Shown: positions 41,491 to 49,810 of the stretch, in pieces
Numbering within the stretch: position 1 is the first letter of the stretch
Layout of the letters: every line of letters starts with the position of its first letter
Origin: Candidatus Binatus soli
GTDB lineage: Bacteria; Desulfobacterota; Binatia; Binatales; Binataceae
Assembly: GCA_002479255.1 (NCBI GenBank)
Contig: DLMJ01000046.1
Span: 1-64,000, forward strand
Direction: 5' to 3'
Length of the DNA stretch: 64,000 nt
The notes under the pieces: generated by a model
What the model was told of the DNA's origin: nothing
Seen by the model: the letters and a program-made list of their open reading frames with translations, nothing else
Database searches by the model: none
Made by a program: the position numbers and the translations under genes

Positions 41491-41640
41491 TTAATCTGAC
41501 GATGGCAGGGACAGCTTCGCTTCCCTGATCTTCATCGGCTCCCCGCAGCATTCGAGCGTGCCGGTGCAGACCATATTACAAAGCACCTCCGTTTCGCATC
41601 TGTCACACAAGTAATGGCTATGACCCGAGTCACATCTCAT
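41491..41640 (-). CDS. Desulforedoxin-like Cys-rich microprotein
   Basis: A 49-residue protein with seven cysteines. The core YLCDRCETEVLC followed by a loop and LECCGEPMK has the CxxC...CCGEPM signature of desulforedoxin and of the N-terminal domain of desulfoferrodoxin, which bind one iron (or zinc) through four cysteines. GGAG sits directly at the ATG (41640). The stop is five bases before the metal-transporter ATPase start, so it is the first gene of a metal ABC operon. Role could be metal buffering, redox or sensing; this is inference. Confidence 0.6.
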   Translation of the reverse strand: MRCDSGHSHYLCDRCETEVLCNMVCTGTLECCGEPMKIREAKLSLPSSD

Positions 41641-41654
41641 CTCCAGATGGCAGG

Positions 41655-42091
41655 TTAAGGATCTTCGTCGTAGCGGACCAGGTGGCGCACGGAGTTGCTG
41701 TATTCGAGCGCGGCCTGAAGCTGAGAATCGCTTTCGGCGTGAATCTCGAAAATCGGCTCGCCCCGCATGACAGTGTCGCCGACGCTCTTGTACAGCTTCA
41801 CGCCTGCGGAAGCATTTGAAGGTGCGCGTGCGTCAGCAGAACGGCGTCGATGCCGTGCACATCGACGGGCAACGGCTGCCAGTTCATCAAGCGGAGCTGC
41901 TTGAGCCCCTGGAACAAGCCGCAATCGACAAGTACGCGATGGCCTCCGACCGTCAGCAGAAACTTGCTGCCCGTGACCGTGCCGGCAGCGCCAAGGAATC
42001 GGAGAATCGGGGCTGGGGCGTTCACGATGCGGTCCTCGTCAGCGCTACGTTTCAGCATGTGGTCGGGAAAATAGTTGAAACCGAGGCGCAA
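41655..42091 (-). pseudogene. Deletion fusion of a metallo-beta-lactamase-fold gene and a thymidine/AMP phosphorylase gene
   Basis: The 5' part (42091 to about 41810) encodes the start of an MBL-fold RNA-processing-type hydrolase: FLGAAGTVTGSKFLLTVGGH, VDCGLFQG and LLTHAHL, breaking off exactly where the zinc motif should continue with DHSG. After a frame change, the 3' part (about 41820 to 41655) encodes AGVKLYKSVGDTVMRGEPIF and EIHAESDSQLQAALEYS, the C-terminal domain of pyrimidine-nucleoside/AMP phosphorylases. Neither part can be functional. The two parent genes are known neighbours in some genomes, so one deletion would create this. It lies next to the tRNA-Asn scar. Confidence 0.75.
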
Positions 42092-42150
42092 GTCATCCGG
42101 AGCGTCGCAGAAAGATGGCCGCAGCGGGTTCTACTTACGAACTTTTGGAA

Positions 42151-42181
42151 TGGCTCGCCGGGCCGGATTCGAACATGACGG
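42151..42181 (-). repeat. Partial duplicate of the tRNA-Asn 3' end (att-like scar)
   Basis: TGGCTC then CCGGGCCGGATTCGAA (one mismatch between them) repeats the 3' end of tRNA-Asn at 42855, through the acceptor stem and T-arm, then continues with CATGACGG after loss of seven bases. It lies about 700 bp downstream of the tRNA in the direction of its transcription, the position expected for the distal att site of an integrated element. Confidence 0.75.
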
Positions 42182-42258
42182 ATGCGCGCGCGGTTCACGA
42201 TTTCAACGCGCGCATTCAACTCGACGCGGGGAACTGGCGCGGCGGCGCCAGGCGGCGA

Positions 42259-42561
42259 TCAGAATCCGCCGGGGTAGTATCCGCGGTTGTACCCACGATT
42301 CTGCATCTCGCTGCCGACAATGTAGCCGACTGCGCCACCGCCGAGACCGCCAATAACCGCACCGGCTAGCGGTGACCCTTCAGCGCCGCCAATCAGCGCT
42401 CCGCCGCCGGCGCCGATTGCAGCACCGGCAAGCGTGTCGTTTGCGCGAGGACTGGCAAAGCAACCAGTCATCGTCGTCAGAGCGAATGCGCCGGCAAGCG
42501 CGATAATCGCGGTTCGCAAGGTTCTCCCGGCGCTCACTGTGGCCGTTTGTTTTGAATTCAT
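42259..42561 (-). CDS. Glycine-zipper lipoprotein
   Basis: A 100-residue exported protein: signal of about 34 residues ending in the lipobox-like MTGC, then a glycine-zipper domain (GAAIGAGGGALIGGAEGS and GAVIGGLGGGAVGYIVG) and a Tyr/Gly/Arg tail. Such 17 kDa antigen/SlyB-like proteins sit in the outer membrane. The ATG at 42561 has GAGGTG upstream. It lies in the short segment bounded by tRNA-Asn and its partial copy. Confidence 0.8.
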   Translation of the reverse strand: MNSKQTATVSAGRTLRTAIIALAGAFALTTMTGCFASPRANDTLAGAAIGAGGGALIGGAEGSPLAGAVIGGLGGGAVGYIVGSEMQNRGYNRGYYPGGF

Positions 42562-42854
42562 CTTCACACCTCGACGATCGTATTCACCATCGGATACGAA
42601 TGATGCGATCGTCTGGTTGCATAACCTTACGGTTTCGTAATCTTGCGCGACGCGAGGAAATGCAACTGGAGGGGCTTTTCTGTCATGTGTTGGCAGAATC
42701 CTGAATCGCGCGCGAAAAAAATCGCGCGCTGTATAAGGACTTTTCACTCTCCCCTTCATCCCTCGCCCTAACAGGGCGAGGAAACAGAAGGCTCGATCAG
42801 GTTACGCACAAGTCTCCCGAGGGAGAGATGGGCGGGGGGGGCGGAATCCTAACT
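42562..42854. other. Non-coding stretch with nested palindromes
   Basis: No gene is visible. It contains the nested hairpin described at 42747-42827 and the lipoprotein leader. Confidence 0.4.
42747..42827. repeat. Nested palindrome (interspersed-repeat-like)
   Basis: Outer arms CTCTCCC (42747-42753) and GGGAGAG (42821-42827), inner hairpin CCTCGCCCT (42761-42769) with AGGGCGAGG (42773-42781). Repeats of this look are common between genes in GC-rich proteobacteria-like genomes. Confidence 0.5.
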
Positions 42855-42930
42855 TGGCTCCCCGGGCCGGATTCGAACCAGCGACATGACGGTTAACAGC
42901 CGTCCGCTCTACCGACTGAGCTACCGGGGA
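42855..42930 (-). tRNA. tRNA-Asn (anticodon GTT)
   Basis: 76-base minus-strand cloverleaf: acceptor TCCCCGG/CCGGGGA, D-arm AGCTCAGTCGGTAGAGC, anticodon loop CTGTTAA, T-loop TTCGAAT, discriminator G and encoded CCA. Its 3' end is partially duplicated at 42151-42181. Confidence 0.95.
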
Positions 42931-43092
42931 GTATTTTACCGGGTCAGGTTGGGTTCCTGTGCGCGGAGCCCGAACTATTCCTGCTATCTGCGTATCAATG
43001 CGAAATCAAGTATTCAACTATATCAACTGACAGCGCCCGACATTATAGCTGGAGATGGGGCGTACGAATCAATCCGCATCGCGCGCCCCAAA

Positions 43093-43947
43093 TCACTCGG
43101 GTATCTTGGCGCCGCGCAGCCCTTTGTCCTGCACCACACCCATCGCCTTGACAGTATCGGCAACGTACCTGGCCGGGAGAACGCCGGCCAGACCGGAAAA
43201 AACCGGATCGGTGTTGAGAGAAGTGTTGGCCTCGAGAATTCCCCATAGCGCAAAGCGAAGCCCGGCGCTGACGAAGACCGGGGCGCCGCTGGAAAATCCG
43301 GGCGCCCCGCCGCCGTCAAGATAGCTGAGTTGCTGCAAGCCGGCGCCGATAACTTCGGTGTCGGCGGGCGCCGCAACGGAGACGTGGCCGAAACGAGCGA
43401 GCGCCTCGAAGCGATGGCGGTTGACGCCCACGGTCGCGGCGGTCAGGTAGTACACCTGCGCGCCGGTTTCGGGCCGGGCGAGCGGATCGTCGCTGCCGAG
43501 CAGAGAGCCAAGCGCGATGGGCGCGATGCTCGCGTTTTGGGGAGTGAACGGAACCGCGGCGACGTCGGCCTTTTCTTCCTGCGGATCGAGCACCCAGCGG
43601 TTTTCAAGCGGCAGCGGCTCCTCGCGCATCGCACCTGTCTTGGCGTCCTCGAGCGTGAGCAAGAGACCGGCACGTGGATTGCCGCCATCGTCGAGCAGAT
43701 TGTGGTGTGCGGTCACCAGGTAAACGAACGACCGGCCGGGGAATACCGCGCTCGGCACGGCGACGAAAAATGCGGTGCCGACCTGCACGACGCGCCCGTC
43801 GCGGTGGGTCACGATGCCGGCGACGTTGCGCAGCGTTCCAGAAGGTACGGTGTCGGCGGTGTCGGCGGATGACGCGCTCGGCGGGATAGCGAACGTGGAC
43901 GCGAGCGCGACGGCGGCCGCCGCAACCGAGAGTATTGCTTTTCTCAT
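43093..43947 (-). CDS. Secreted trypsin-like serine protease
   Basis: A 284-residue exported protein (signal 1-27). A chymotrypsin-fold triad is suggested by VTAHHNL (His), EKADVAAVPF (Asp) and GAPGFSSGAPVF (Ser in the S-G-A-P context). GTAFFVAVPS resembles the G-T-G-F-F-V strand of HtrA/S1C proteases, but there is no PDZ domain. ATG at 43947 is chosen because the signal peptide starts there. Substrate unknown; nothing nearby points to a pathway. Confidence 0.65.
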   Translation of the reverse strand: MRKAILSVAAAAVALASTFAIPPSASSADTADTVPSGTLRNVAGIVTHRDGRVVQVGTAFFVAVPSAVFPGRSFVYLVTAHHNLLDDGGNPRAGLLLTLEDAKTGAMREEPLPLENRWVLDPQEEKADVAAVPFTPQNASIAPIALGSLLGSDDPLARPETGAQVYYLTAATVGVNRHRFEALARFGHVSVAAPADTEVIGAGLQQLSYLDGGGAPGFSSGAPVFVSAGLRFALWGILEANTSLNTDPVFSGLAGVLPARYVADTVKAMGVVQDKGLRGAKIPE

Positions 43948-44190
43948 TCGATCAGATTCATCCAGAGTTTCTTGTTTTGGGGTCGGCTCGGTTCCGTTGT
44001 CGGCGCATAACGATAGCAGAAGAGCAATCGTGTGGAAGGGGCTCGCAGCCAGTTCGATGCGTGAGTGAGAAGTGGGAAAACAGAGCGGCGCGGCAGGAGC
44101 TATTTGCTCCGACCACGCCGCCAATTCAACTAATCAACTTTTCATTATTTCACTGGCTATAAGTCGAATCGCGATACGCGACGCGAAATT

Positions 44191-44559
44191 CTACCAGCGG
44201 CTGCGATTTCCGCCGCCGCCACCGCCCTCTCTGCCGCCACCACCGCCGCCGCCCTCTCTGCCGCCACGCCGGCGATCTCCGCCACCGCCGCCACCGCCGC
44301 GCGGGCCACCGGTGCTGGCGCGAGCCTCGTCAATCTTAATCTTTCGGCCCTTCAGGTCGGTGTCATTAAGTGTCTGGATTGCCTTGGTCGCGTCGGCCGC
44401 CTCCGCCATCTCGACGAAACCGAAGCCGCGCGACTGCCCCGAGAATTTATCGGTCACGACGACCGCGCTCTCGACCTTTCCCGCCTGCGCAAAGAGTTCC
44501 GCCAGGTCTTCCTGCGTAACCGCGTAGGCAAGGTTGCCTACATACAATTTAGTGGGCAT
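44191..44559 (-). CDS. RRM-domain RNA-binding protein with Gly/Arg-rich tail
   Basis: A 122-residue protein. One RNA recognition motif with RNP2 (KLYVGNL) and RNP1 (RGFGFVEM) covers residues 3-82; the rest is an RGG-like Gly/Arg tail. This is the bacterial RNA-binding protein type found in cyanobacteria and many soil bacteria, often cold-inducible. AAGGAGGGG precedes the ATG. The 236 bases between its start and the next gene carry one palindromic repeat (44700-44730). Confidence 0.93.
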   Translation of the reverse strand: MPTKLYVGNLAYAVTQEDLAELFAQAGKVESAVVVTDKFSGQSRGFGFVEMAEAADATKAIQTLNDTDLKGRKIKIDEARASTGGPRGGGGGGGDRRRGGREGGGGGGGREGGGGGGNRSRW

Positions 44560-44699
44560 AAAAGCCCCTCCTTCTGAGTTTGCCGGGAAGCTCCTATACA
44601 GACGACCATCCGGGATTTTGACCGGGATCGGTGAGAAAGGCGGCGTCCAAGGCGTTTCGATCCTGAAATAAGGATAAGCACGGGGCGAAGCGGTGTAAA

Positions 44700-44730
44700 G
44701 GCAGGGGTGACCCCTGCACCCACCGTTAAG
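44700..44730 (+). repeat. Palindromic intergenic repeat, copy C
   Basis: GGCAGGGG-TGA-CCCCTGC followed by ACCCACCGTTAAG. Perfect 7-bp stem. The tail GTTAA is shared with copies A and E. Confidence 0.65.
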
Positions 44731-44795
44731 GCCGCGCTCCGTTGTCGCGCGCGGCGACTGCCGGGGAAAAGCGAGCTGGGAGGCGGAACCCTCGC

Positions 44796-45683
44796 CTAGC
44801 GGCCGCCATCGAGGAAATTGCGGACGTACTGATTCACCAGCTCGGGTTTTTCATTCTGCACCCAATGGCCGGAGTCGGCGATGTACTTGATCTCAAATGG
44901 ACCGGTGAACAGCCCCTCCATCCCGTAGGTCAGTTCCTTCCCGAGTGCGAAATCATTCTCGCCCCAGATCAAAAGCGTGGGCGCCGAGATCTTCCGGTCG
45001 ATCCAGGGGTTGGAGCCGGGCCTGGCCATGAAGCCGGTGCGGAAGCTCGCGCGATAGTAGTTGATCGCGGCGGTCAGTGAATAGGGATTGCGAAACGCGG
45101 CGCGGAAGTAGTCGAGATCGCTTTCGCTGAAGACGTTTTTCTGAAGCGTACCGTTGCGCAGCGCGTTCACAAGCGCTTCATAGTTGCGCCGCCGTAACAG
45201 CCACTCGGGAAGGCGGGGGATCTGAAAGAAAAGTATGTACCAGCTGCGCAGCATCTGGCGCGGATTGCGCCGCAGCGCGTGACTCATCCGCTCGAGATGA
45301 GGGCAGTTCATGACGATGAGCCGCTCGACAACGTCGGGACGCATCATCGCGGTCGCCCAGGCTACGGCGCCGCCCCAATCGTGGCCGACTACAGTGGCGC
45401 GCCGATGGCCGAGCGCCTCGATCAGATCGGCGACATCGCCGACCAGCTTGTCGAGCGTGTAGTTCGCGACCCCGACGGGCGCGTCGGATTCGCCGTAACC
45501 GCGCATCTCGGGTGCGACGCAATCGAAGCGGTCGCAAAGCGCGCGCATCTGATGGCGCCACGAGTACCAGCATTCCGGAAACCCGTGCATCATGATGATC
45601 GGCGGACCTGCGCCGGCGCGGGCGATTCGCATCGCAAGTCCACTCTTGAGAGTGATTTTTTCGAAGCGCCAGGGTTCAGGCAT
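44796..45683 (-). CDS. Alpha/beta hydrolase of the soluble epoxide hydrolase type
   Basis: A 295-residue hydrolase. The oxyanion motif HGFPECWYSWRHQ (33-45) is characteristic of soluble epoxide hydrolases; the nucleophile is D102 in GHDWGGAVAW, the acid lies in WGENDFALG and the base is the His in DSGHWVQNEKPE. An aspartate nucleophile rules out a simple esterase; epoxide or haloacetate/haloalkane hydrolysis are the options. ATG at 45683. Confidence 0.88.
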   Translation of the reverse strand: MPEPWRFEKITLKSGLAMRIARAGAGPPIIMMHGFPECWYSWRHQMRALCDRFDCVAPEMRGYGESDAPVGVANYTLDKLVGDVADLIEALGHRRATVVGHDWGGAVAWATAMMRPDVVERLIVMNCPHLERMSHALRRNPRQMLRSWYILFFQIPRLPEWLLRRRNYEALVNALRNGTLQKNVFSESDLDYFRAAFRNPYSLTAAINYYRASFRTGFMARPGSNPWIDRKISAPTLLIWGENDFALGKELTYGMEGLFTGPFEIKYIADSGHWVQNEKPELVNQYVRNFLDGGR

Positions 45684-46079
45684 GGGTTTGCGGCCTCAAA
45701 GAAGGAAAAGCCCGCGGCATGTTTGGCGCCGCGGGTGGACTTAGCGCATAGAACATTGGGTATTGGTTGAGTTTGGCGACCGGAAGACTGCGACGGGCCC
45801 GATTCTGACTGATCGAAACGAGCTGAAAAGAGCAATTCATACCATCCGTAGCGGTTTTGGGACGGCTGCGCTCTATGGCTAGCTTCGTTCCGTCAAAAAT
45901 TAATTCCGCGGGAAGCGGAGGTCGCCTGATTTCGGGCGACCCCAGTGAGTACGGGATATCCTGGCGGTTGACCATAGAGTACGCATAGCACGCTACATCT
46001 GCCGGGGGCAGGCTGAATAGTTCATCCTAACTGGGGCGCGGGAAGAAGGGCAGTCTAATTTCGGGCGCGGCGGGCGGCT
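45684..46079. other. 396-bp intergenic stretch
   Basis: Nothing convincing. One minus-strand reading (45676-45975) stays open but overlaps the hydrolase start, has no ribosome binding site and resembles no family. Confidence 0.4.
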
Positions 46080-47318
46080 TCAGGCAGCGCCGGAATGGAG
46101 GTCGCGGCCCATGCGCTCGCTGCCGAGCAAGATGACCACGGTCGCCAAGACCATCACGATTGCGGCGACGCCGGCCAGCGTCGCGGCGTAGCCGAATCGT
46201 TCGGCGAGCAAGGCTTCACTGACGGCGACGCCCGACGCGAGCAACACTCCGATTTGATAGGCGAGGCCCGAGAACAGACCGCGAACTTCCGGCGGCGAGA
46301 GCTCGGTCAGATGCGCCGGGATCACGCCCCATGCGCCCTGCACCATGAACTGCATGAGAAACGCGCCAAGCGTCAGGACCGTGAGCGTGCCCGGATAGAT
46401 CCACAGCGGTATGACCAGGCCGGCGCATACCACCGCGGTCGCCATCGTGCGACGCCGCCCCATGTGGTCGGACAAGTAGCCAAAGGTCAGGCCGCCGAGC
46501 AGCGCGCCCACATTATAGATGAGCGCGATCGTCGCCACCGTGCGGGTGTCGAAGCCGCGCTGCTTTTCGAGGAAGGTCGGATACATGTCCTGGGTGCCGT
46601 GCGACGCGAAATTCATCATCGTCATCAGCACGCATAGGTAGAGGAACAACTTCCAGTTGGCGCGAATTGCATGGCGAATCTGCGCCATGTCGGGGCGCGT
46701 GCGTTGCCATGCCTCCGACTCGGGCACCCGGGCGCGGATGTAGATCGTCAGCAGGGCGGGCGCGCCGCCGAGAAAGAACATCGCACGCCATCCATAGTGC
46801 GGGAAGACGAAGAAGAACGCGGCTGCGGCGAGCAGGTAGCCGACCGCGTAACCCTCCTGCAGCAGGCCGGAAAAAAGTCCGCGCAATCGGGGCGACACCG
46901 CCTCCATCGCGAGCGACGCGCCCACGCCCCATTCGCCGCCCATCCCGATTCCGTACAGCGCGCGCATTGCCAGGAACCATCCGTAGCTCGGGGCAAGGCC
47001 GCTGGCCACTTCGACGACGGAATAGAAGATGACATCGACCATCAACGGAACACGGCGCCCGTAACGGTCGGCTATCCAGCCGAACACGAGCGCGCCGAGC
47101 GGACGCAGTGCGAGCGTCGCGGTGATCGTAAACGCGATGTGCGAGATGGGGCGATGGAACTCTTTGGCGACGGCGGGCATGACGAAAATCAGGATGAAGA
47201 AATCGAAGGCGTCGAGCGCCCAGCCAAGAAAGCTCGCGAGGATGGTGTGCGCCGCCTCGGCTGCGGTGATCGAGCGCACGGGCTCAGGGGAGGTGCCGGG
47301 AGAAACCATGGCGTGCAA
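46080..47318 (-). CDS. MFS transporter, sialate/lactate (SHS-like) group
   Basis: A 412-residue, 12-helix major facilitator. SHS-type features are LGWALDAFDFFILIFVMP in helix 1, the loop GWIADRYGRRVPLMV and the helix-5 region YGIGMGGEWGVGASLAME; the second half has GYLSDHMGRRRTM. Relatives take up organic acids such as lactate, sialate or aromatic acids with protons. ATG at 47318 or codon 4. Confidence 0.85.
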   Translation of the reverse strand: MHAMVSPGTSPEPVRSITAAEAAHTILASFLGWALDAFDFFILIFVMPAVAKEFHRPISHIAFTITATLALRPLGALVFGWIADRYGRRVPLMVDVIFYSVVEVASGLAPSYGWFLAMRALYGIGMGGEWGVGASLAMEAVSPRLRGLFSGLLQEGYAVGYLLAAAAFFFVFPHYGWRAMFFLGGAPALLTIYIRARVPESEAWQRTRPDMAQIRHAIRANWKLFLYLCVLMTMMNFASHGTQDMYPTFLEKQRGFDTRTVATIALIYNVGALLGGLTFGYLSDHMGRRRTMATAVVCAGLVIPLWIYPGTLTVLTLGAFLMQFMVQGAWGVIPAHLTELSPPEVRGLFSGLAYQIGVLLASGVAVSEALLAERFGYAATLAGVAAIVMVLATVVILLGSERMGRDLHSGAA

Positions 47319-47505
47319 TGTTTAATCGAACTGGCGCGGTGGCGAAAGGAGAGCCGTCCGGTTGGATCGTCCGTCTAACTTGACTGCAATTCCGAGGACT
47401 CCCTATAGTTTAGCTTCGGAGTCCGGCGAGCCATCCGGCAAACGCAGCAACCCCCGTTCAGACAATGGCTTTGGCGCTGGTTTAGAGATGCAGAGAAGCG
47501 AACAA

Positions 47506-48195
47506 ATGACCTTATGGGAGCGGATTTATATCCCCGAAATCCTACGAGGTCTTGCGATCACCAACTACCACTTTTTTCGCAACCTCGGGCTCCATACCGC
47601 CCATCTGTTCGGCATGAAGCGCGGCGTTAACGCGACCTCGACGACTCAATATCCGGAGGAGCGCAAGCGTTATTCCGACAATTTTCGCGGCAGCCATCGC
47701 CTGACGCTGCGCGAAGATTCCTCGGTGCGATGCACCGCGTGTTTTTTGTGCGCGACCGCGTGTCCGGCGCAATGCATCTATATAGAAGCGGGCGAATCGC
47801 CCGATCCGCATGTTGAAAAATTTCCGGTGCGCTACGAGATCGACACGCTCCGATGCATTTACTGCGGGCTGTGCGTCGAGGCATGTCCGTGCGACGCGAT
47901 TCGGATGGACACCTACGTTCATCCGCGCATCTGGGGTTTCGACCGCAAGGATTTCGTCGAGCCCAAGGAACTGCTGATGCATCGGTCGCGCGTGCTGGCC
48001 GAGAAAGGCCGCGACGGCAATATGGACGAGATGTTGGCGTGGTACCGCGAACAGGATGCCGCGGTTTACGATCCGCAGCGTCCAGAGATGAAGACCTTCA
48101 CCGATCGCGAGGCGGCCAAGCATTACGCGGAAGCGCCGGACCATATTGACGATCTTACGGTGATCGACCGGCATCCGGCGCGCAGCGGCAAGTAG
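47506..48195 (+). CDS. nuoI: NADH-quinone oxidoreductase subunit I (orphan nuoI)
   Basis: About 229 residues with two [4Fe-4S] motifs: CTACFLCATACP and CIYCGLCVEACP, framed by EERKRYSDNFRGSHRLTLRE and ACPCDAIRMD as in complex I subunit I. It passes electrons from the peripheral arm towards the quinone. ATG at 47506 (GAGAAG upstream) or 47488. No other nuo genes are present in the window, so it is a detached or additional copy. The gene downstream starts five bases later. Confidence 0.9.
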   Translation: MTLWERIYIPEILRGLAITNYHFFRNLGLHTAHLFGMKRGVNATSTTQYPEERKRYSDNFRGSHRLTLREDSSVRCTACFLCATACPAQCIYIEAGESPDPHVEKFPVRYEIDTLRCIYCGLCVEACPCDAIRMDTYVHPRIWGFDRKDFVEPKELLMHRSRVLAEKGRDGNMDEMLAWYREQDAAVYDPQRPEMKTFTDREAAKHYAEAPDHIDDLTVIDRHPARSGK

Positions 48196-48199
48196 CCGG

Positions 48200-48445
48200 A
48201 TGACCCGAGTGACTATCGGCCTGACCGTGGCGAGTCTGATCGGTTTGTTCATCGCCTACGCGAACGGCGTGGGCGTAGTTCACGGCGGCGACGTGATTAG
48301 CCACATGTACTGGGCAACGGGAGCGCTGACGCTGGTGGTGCTGGCCAATGTTATCGCAGTGGCGCACCTGGCGCGCTCGGAGCGGATGATCCGGGAACTG
48401 CGCGCGCTATGCGACAAGAACGGCATCGAGTACGGCGAGGATTGA
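48200..48445 (+). CDS. Small two-helix membrane protein
   Basis: An 81-residue protein with two predicted transmembrane helices (about 5-24 and 37-58) and a charged C-terminus (RSERMIRELRALCDK). It follows nuoI by five bases and is probably cotranscribed with it. I do not recognise the family. Confidence 0.7.
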   Translation: MTRVTIGLTVASLIGLFIAYANGVGVVHGGDVISHMYWATGALTLVVLANVIAVAHLARSERMIRELRALCDKNGIEYGED

Positions 48446-48499
48446 GCTATACTTAAGGATTCAGGGCCGGAGCGTCGTGCCGGCCGCGGAGGTGACGCG

Positions 48500-49810
48500 A
48501 TGACGCAGATTGAGGCCGCCCGCAAGCAAATAATCACCCGGCAGATGACCGAAGTTGCCGAGGACGAAGGTTTCGCCGTCGAAGACATTCGCGCGCTGGT
48601 CGCGACCGGCGAGGTCGTGATTCCGCACAATATCCATCACGATTTCAGAGCAATCGGAATCGGCAAAGGCCTGCGCACCAAGGTCAACGCCAACATCGGC
48701 GCCTCGAACTTCCATCAGCTGATCGAAGAGGAAATCGAAAAACTTTACACCGCGATCCGCTACGGCGCCGACTCGGTGATGGATCTTTCGACGGGCACCG
48801 ACCTCGACAAAATACGCGCGGAGATTCTGTCGCGATGCACCGTGATCCTGGGCACCGTGCCCATCTACCAGCTCGGCTCCGAGCGCACGATCATGGAGAT
48901 GGAGGCCGAGTTCTTTCTGGACGTAATCGAGCGGCAGGCGCGCCAGGGCGTCGATTACATGACGCTGCATTGCGGGGTCACGCGCGAGAGCGTGAAGCGG
49001 CTGCGCGGGCATCGGCGAATCGAAGGCATCGTGTCGCGCGGCGGAGCGATGCTGGCGGCATGGATCGATCGGACCGGCAACGAGAATCCGCTGTATGAGC
49101 ACTTCGACGAAGTCTGCGCGGTGCTGCGCGAGCATGACGTGACGATATCGATCGGCGACGGGCTGCGGCCAGGCGCCACCGGCGACGCGACCGATCGCGG
49201 GCAAATCGCGGAGTTGCTGCTGATGGGGGAATTGACCGAGCGCGCCCGGGCGATGGGCGTGCAGGTGATGATCGAGGGTCCCGGCCATGTGCCGCTCGAT
49301 CAAATCGAAGCCAACGTGAAACTCGAGAAGCGAGTCTGCGGGGGCGCGCCGTTTTATGTGCTCGGGCCGCTCACCTGCGACGTCGCGCCGGGCTACGATC
49401 ACATCACCGGTGCGATTGGCGGAGCGATCGCGTCGGCGGCGGGAACCGATTTCCTGTGCTACGTGACGCCCGCCGAGCATTTGCGGCTGCCCGATATCGA
49501 CGACGTGCGCGAAGGAGTGATCGCGACGCGAATCGCGGCTCACTCGGGCGACTTGGTCAAGGGAGTGCGCGCGGCGAAAGTCTGGAACGATCAGATGTCG
49601 CGATACCGCAAGGCGCTCAACTGGGAAGGGATGTACGCGATGGCGATGGACCCCGACAAGGCGCGCCGCTACAAGGAAGAAAGCGAGGCGGCGGGTTCCA
49701 ACGTCTGCACGATGTGCGGCTCGCTGTGCTCGATCAACATCGACAATGCGGCGATTAAATTCACCAAGCGGCGCCCGCTGGCCGAGGCTCCGTCGCATGC
49801 CGCCGGCTGA
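48500..49810 (+). CDS. thiC: Phosphomethylpyrimidine synthase
   Basis: A 436-residue radical SAM enzyme making HMP-phosphate from AIR for thiamine. Conserved blocks are TKVNANIGAS, GADSVMDLSTGTDLD, DYMTLHCGV, MIEGPGHVPL and the C-terminal cluster motif CTMCGSLCSI. It is the shorter form lacking the N-terminal domain of E. coli ThiC. AGGTGACGCG precedes the ATG. The leader is only 54 bases, too short for a TPP riboswitch; TATACT at 48448-48453 may be the -10. Confidence 0.96.
   Translation: MTQIEAARKQIITRQMTEVAEDEGFAVEDIRALVATGEVVIPHNIHHDFRAIGIGKGLRTKVNANIGASNFHQLIEEEIEKLYTAIRYGADSVMDLSTGTDLDKIRAEILSRCTVILGTVPIYQLGSERTIMEMEAEFFLDVIERQARQGVDYMTLHCGVTRESVKRLRGHRRIEGIVSRGGAMLAAWIDRTGNENPLYEHFDEVCAVLREHDVTISIGDGLRPGATGDATDRGQIAELLLMGELTERARAMGVQVMIEGPGHVPLDQIEANVKLEKRVCGGAPFYVLGPLTCDVAPGYDHITGAIGGAIASAAGTDFLCYVTPAEHLRLPDIDDVREGVIATRIAAHSGDLVKGVRAAKVWNDQMSRYRKALNWEGMYAMAMDPDKARRYKEESEAAGSNVCTMCGSLCSINIDNAAIKFTKRRPLAEAPSHAAG

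Noticed and set aside
42115..42369. Plus-strand reading across the tRNA-Asn scar
   Set aside because: Crosses the tRNA remnant and runs antisense into the lipoprotein gene; no supporting start site.
42747..42827. CRISPR-like array
   Set aside because: Only nested palindromes, no regularly spaced direct repeats or spacers; no cas genes anywhere in the window.
45676..45975. 99-residue minus-strand reading upstream of the epoxide hydrolase
   Set aside because: No family, overlaps the hydrolase start, no Shine-Dalgarno, composition unlike neighbouring genes.
48446..48499. TPP riboswitch upstream of thiC
   Set aside because: The 54-base gap is too short and lacks the conserved THI-box pieces such as CUGAGA.
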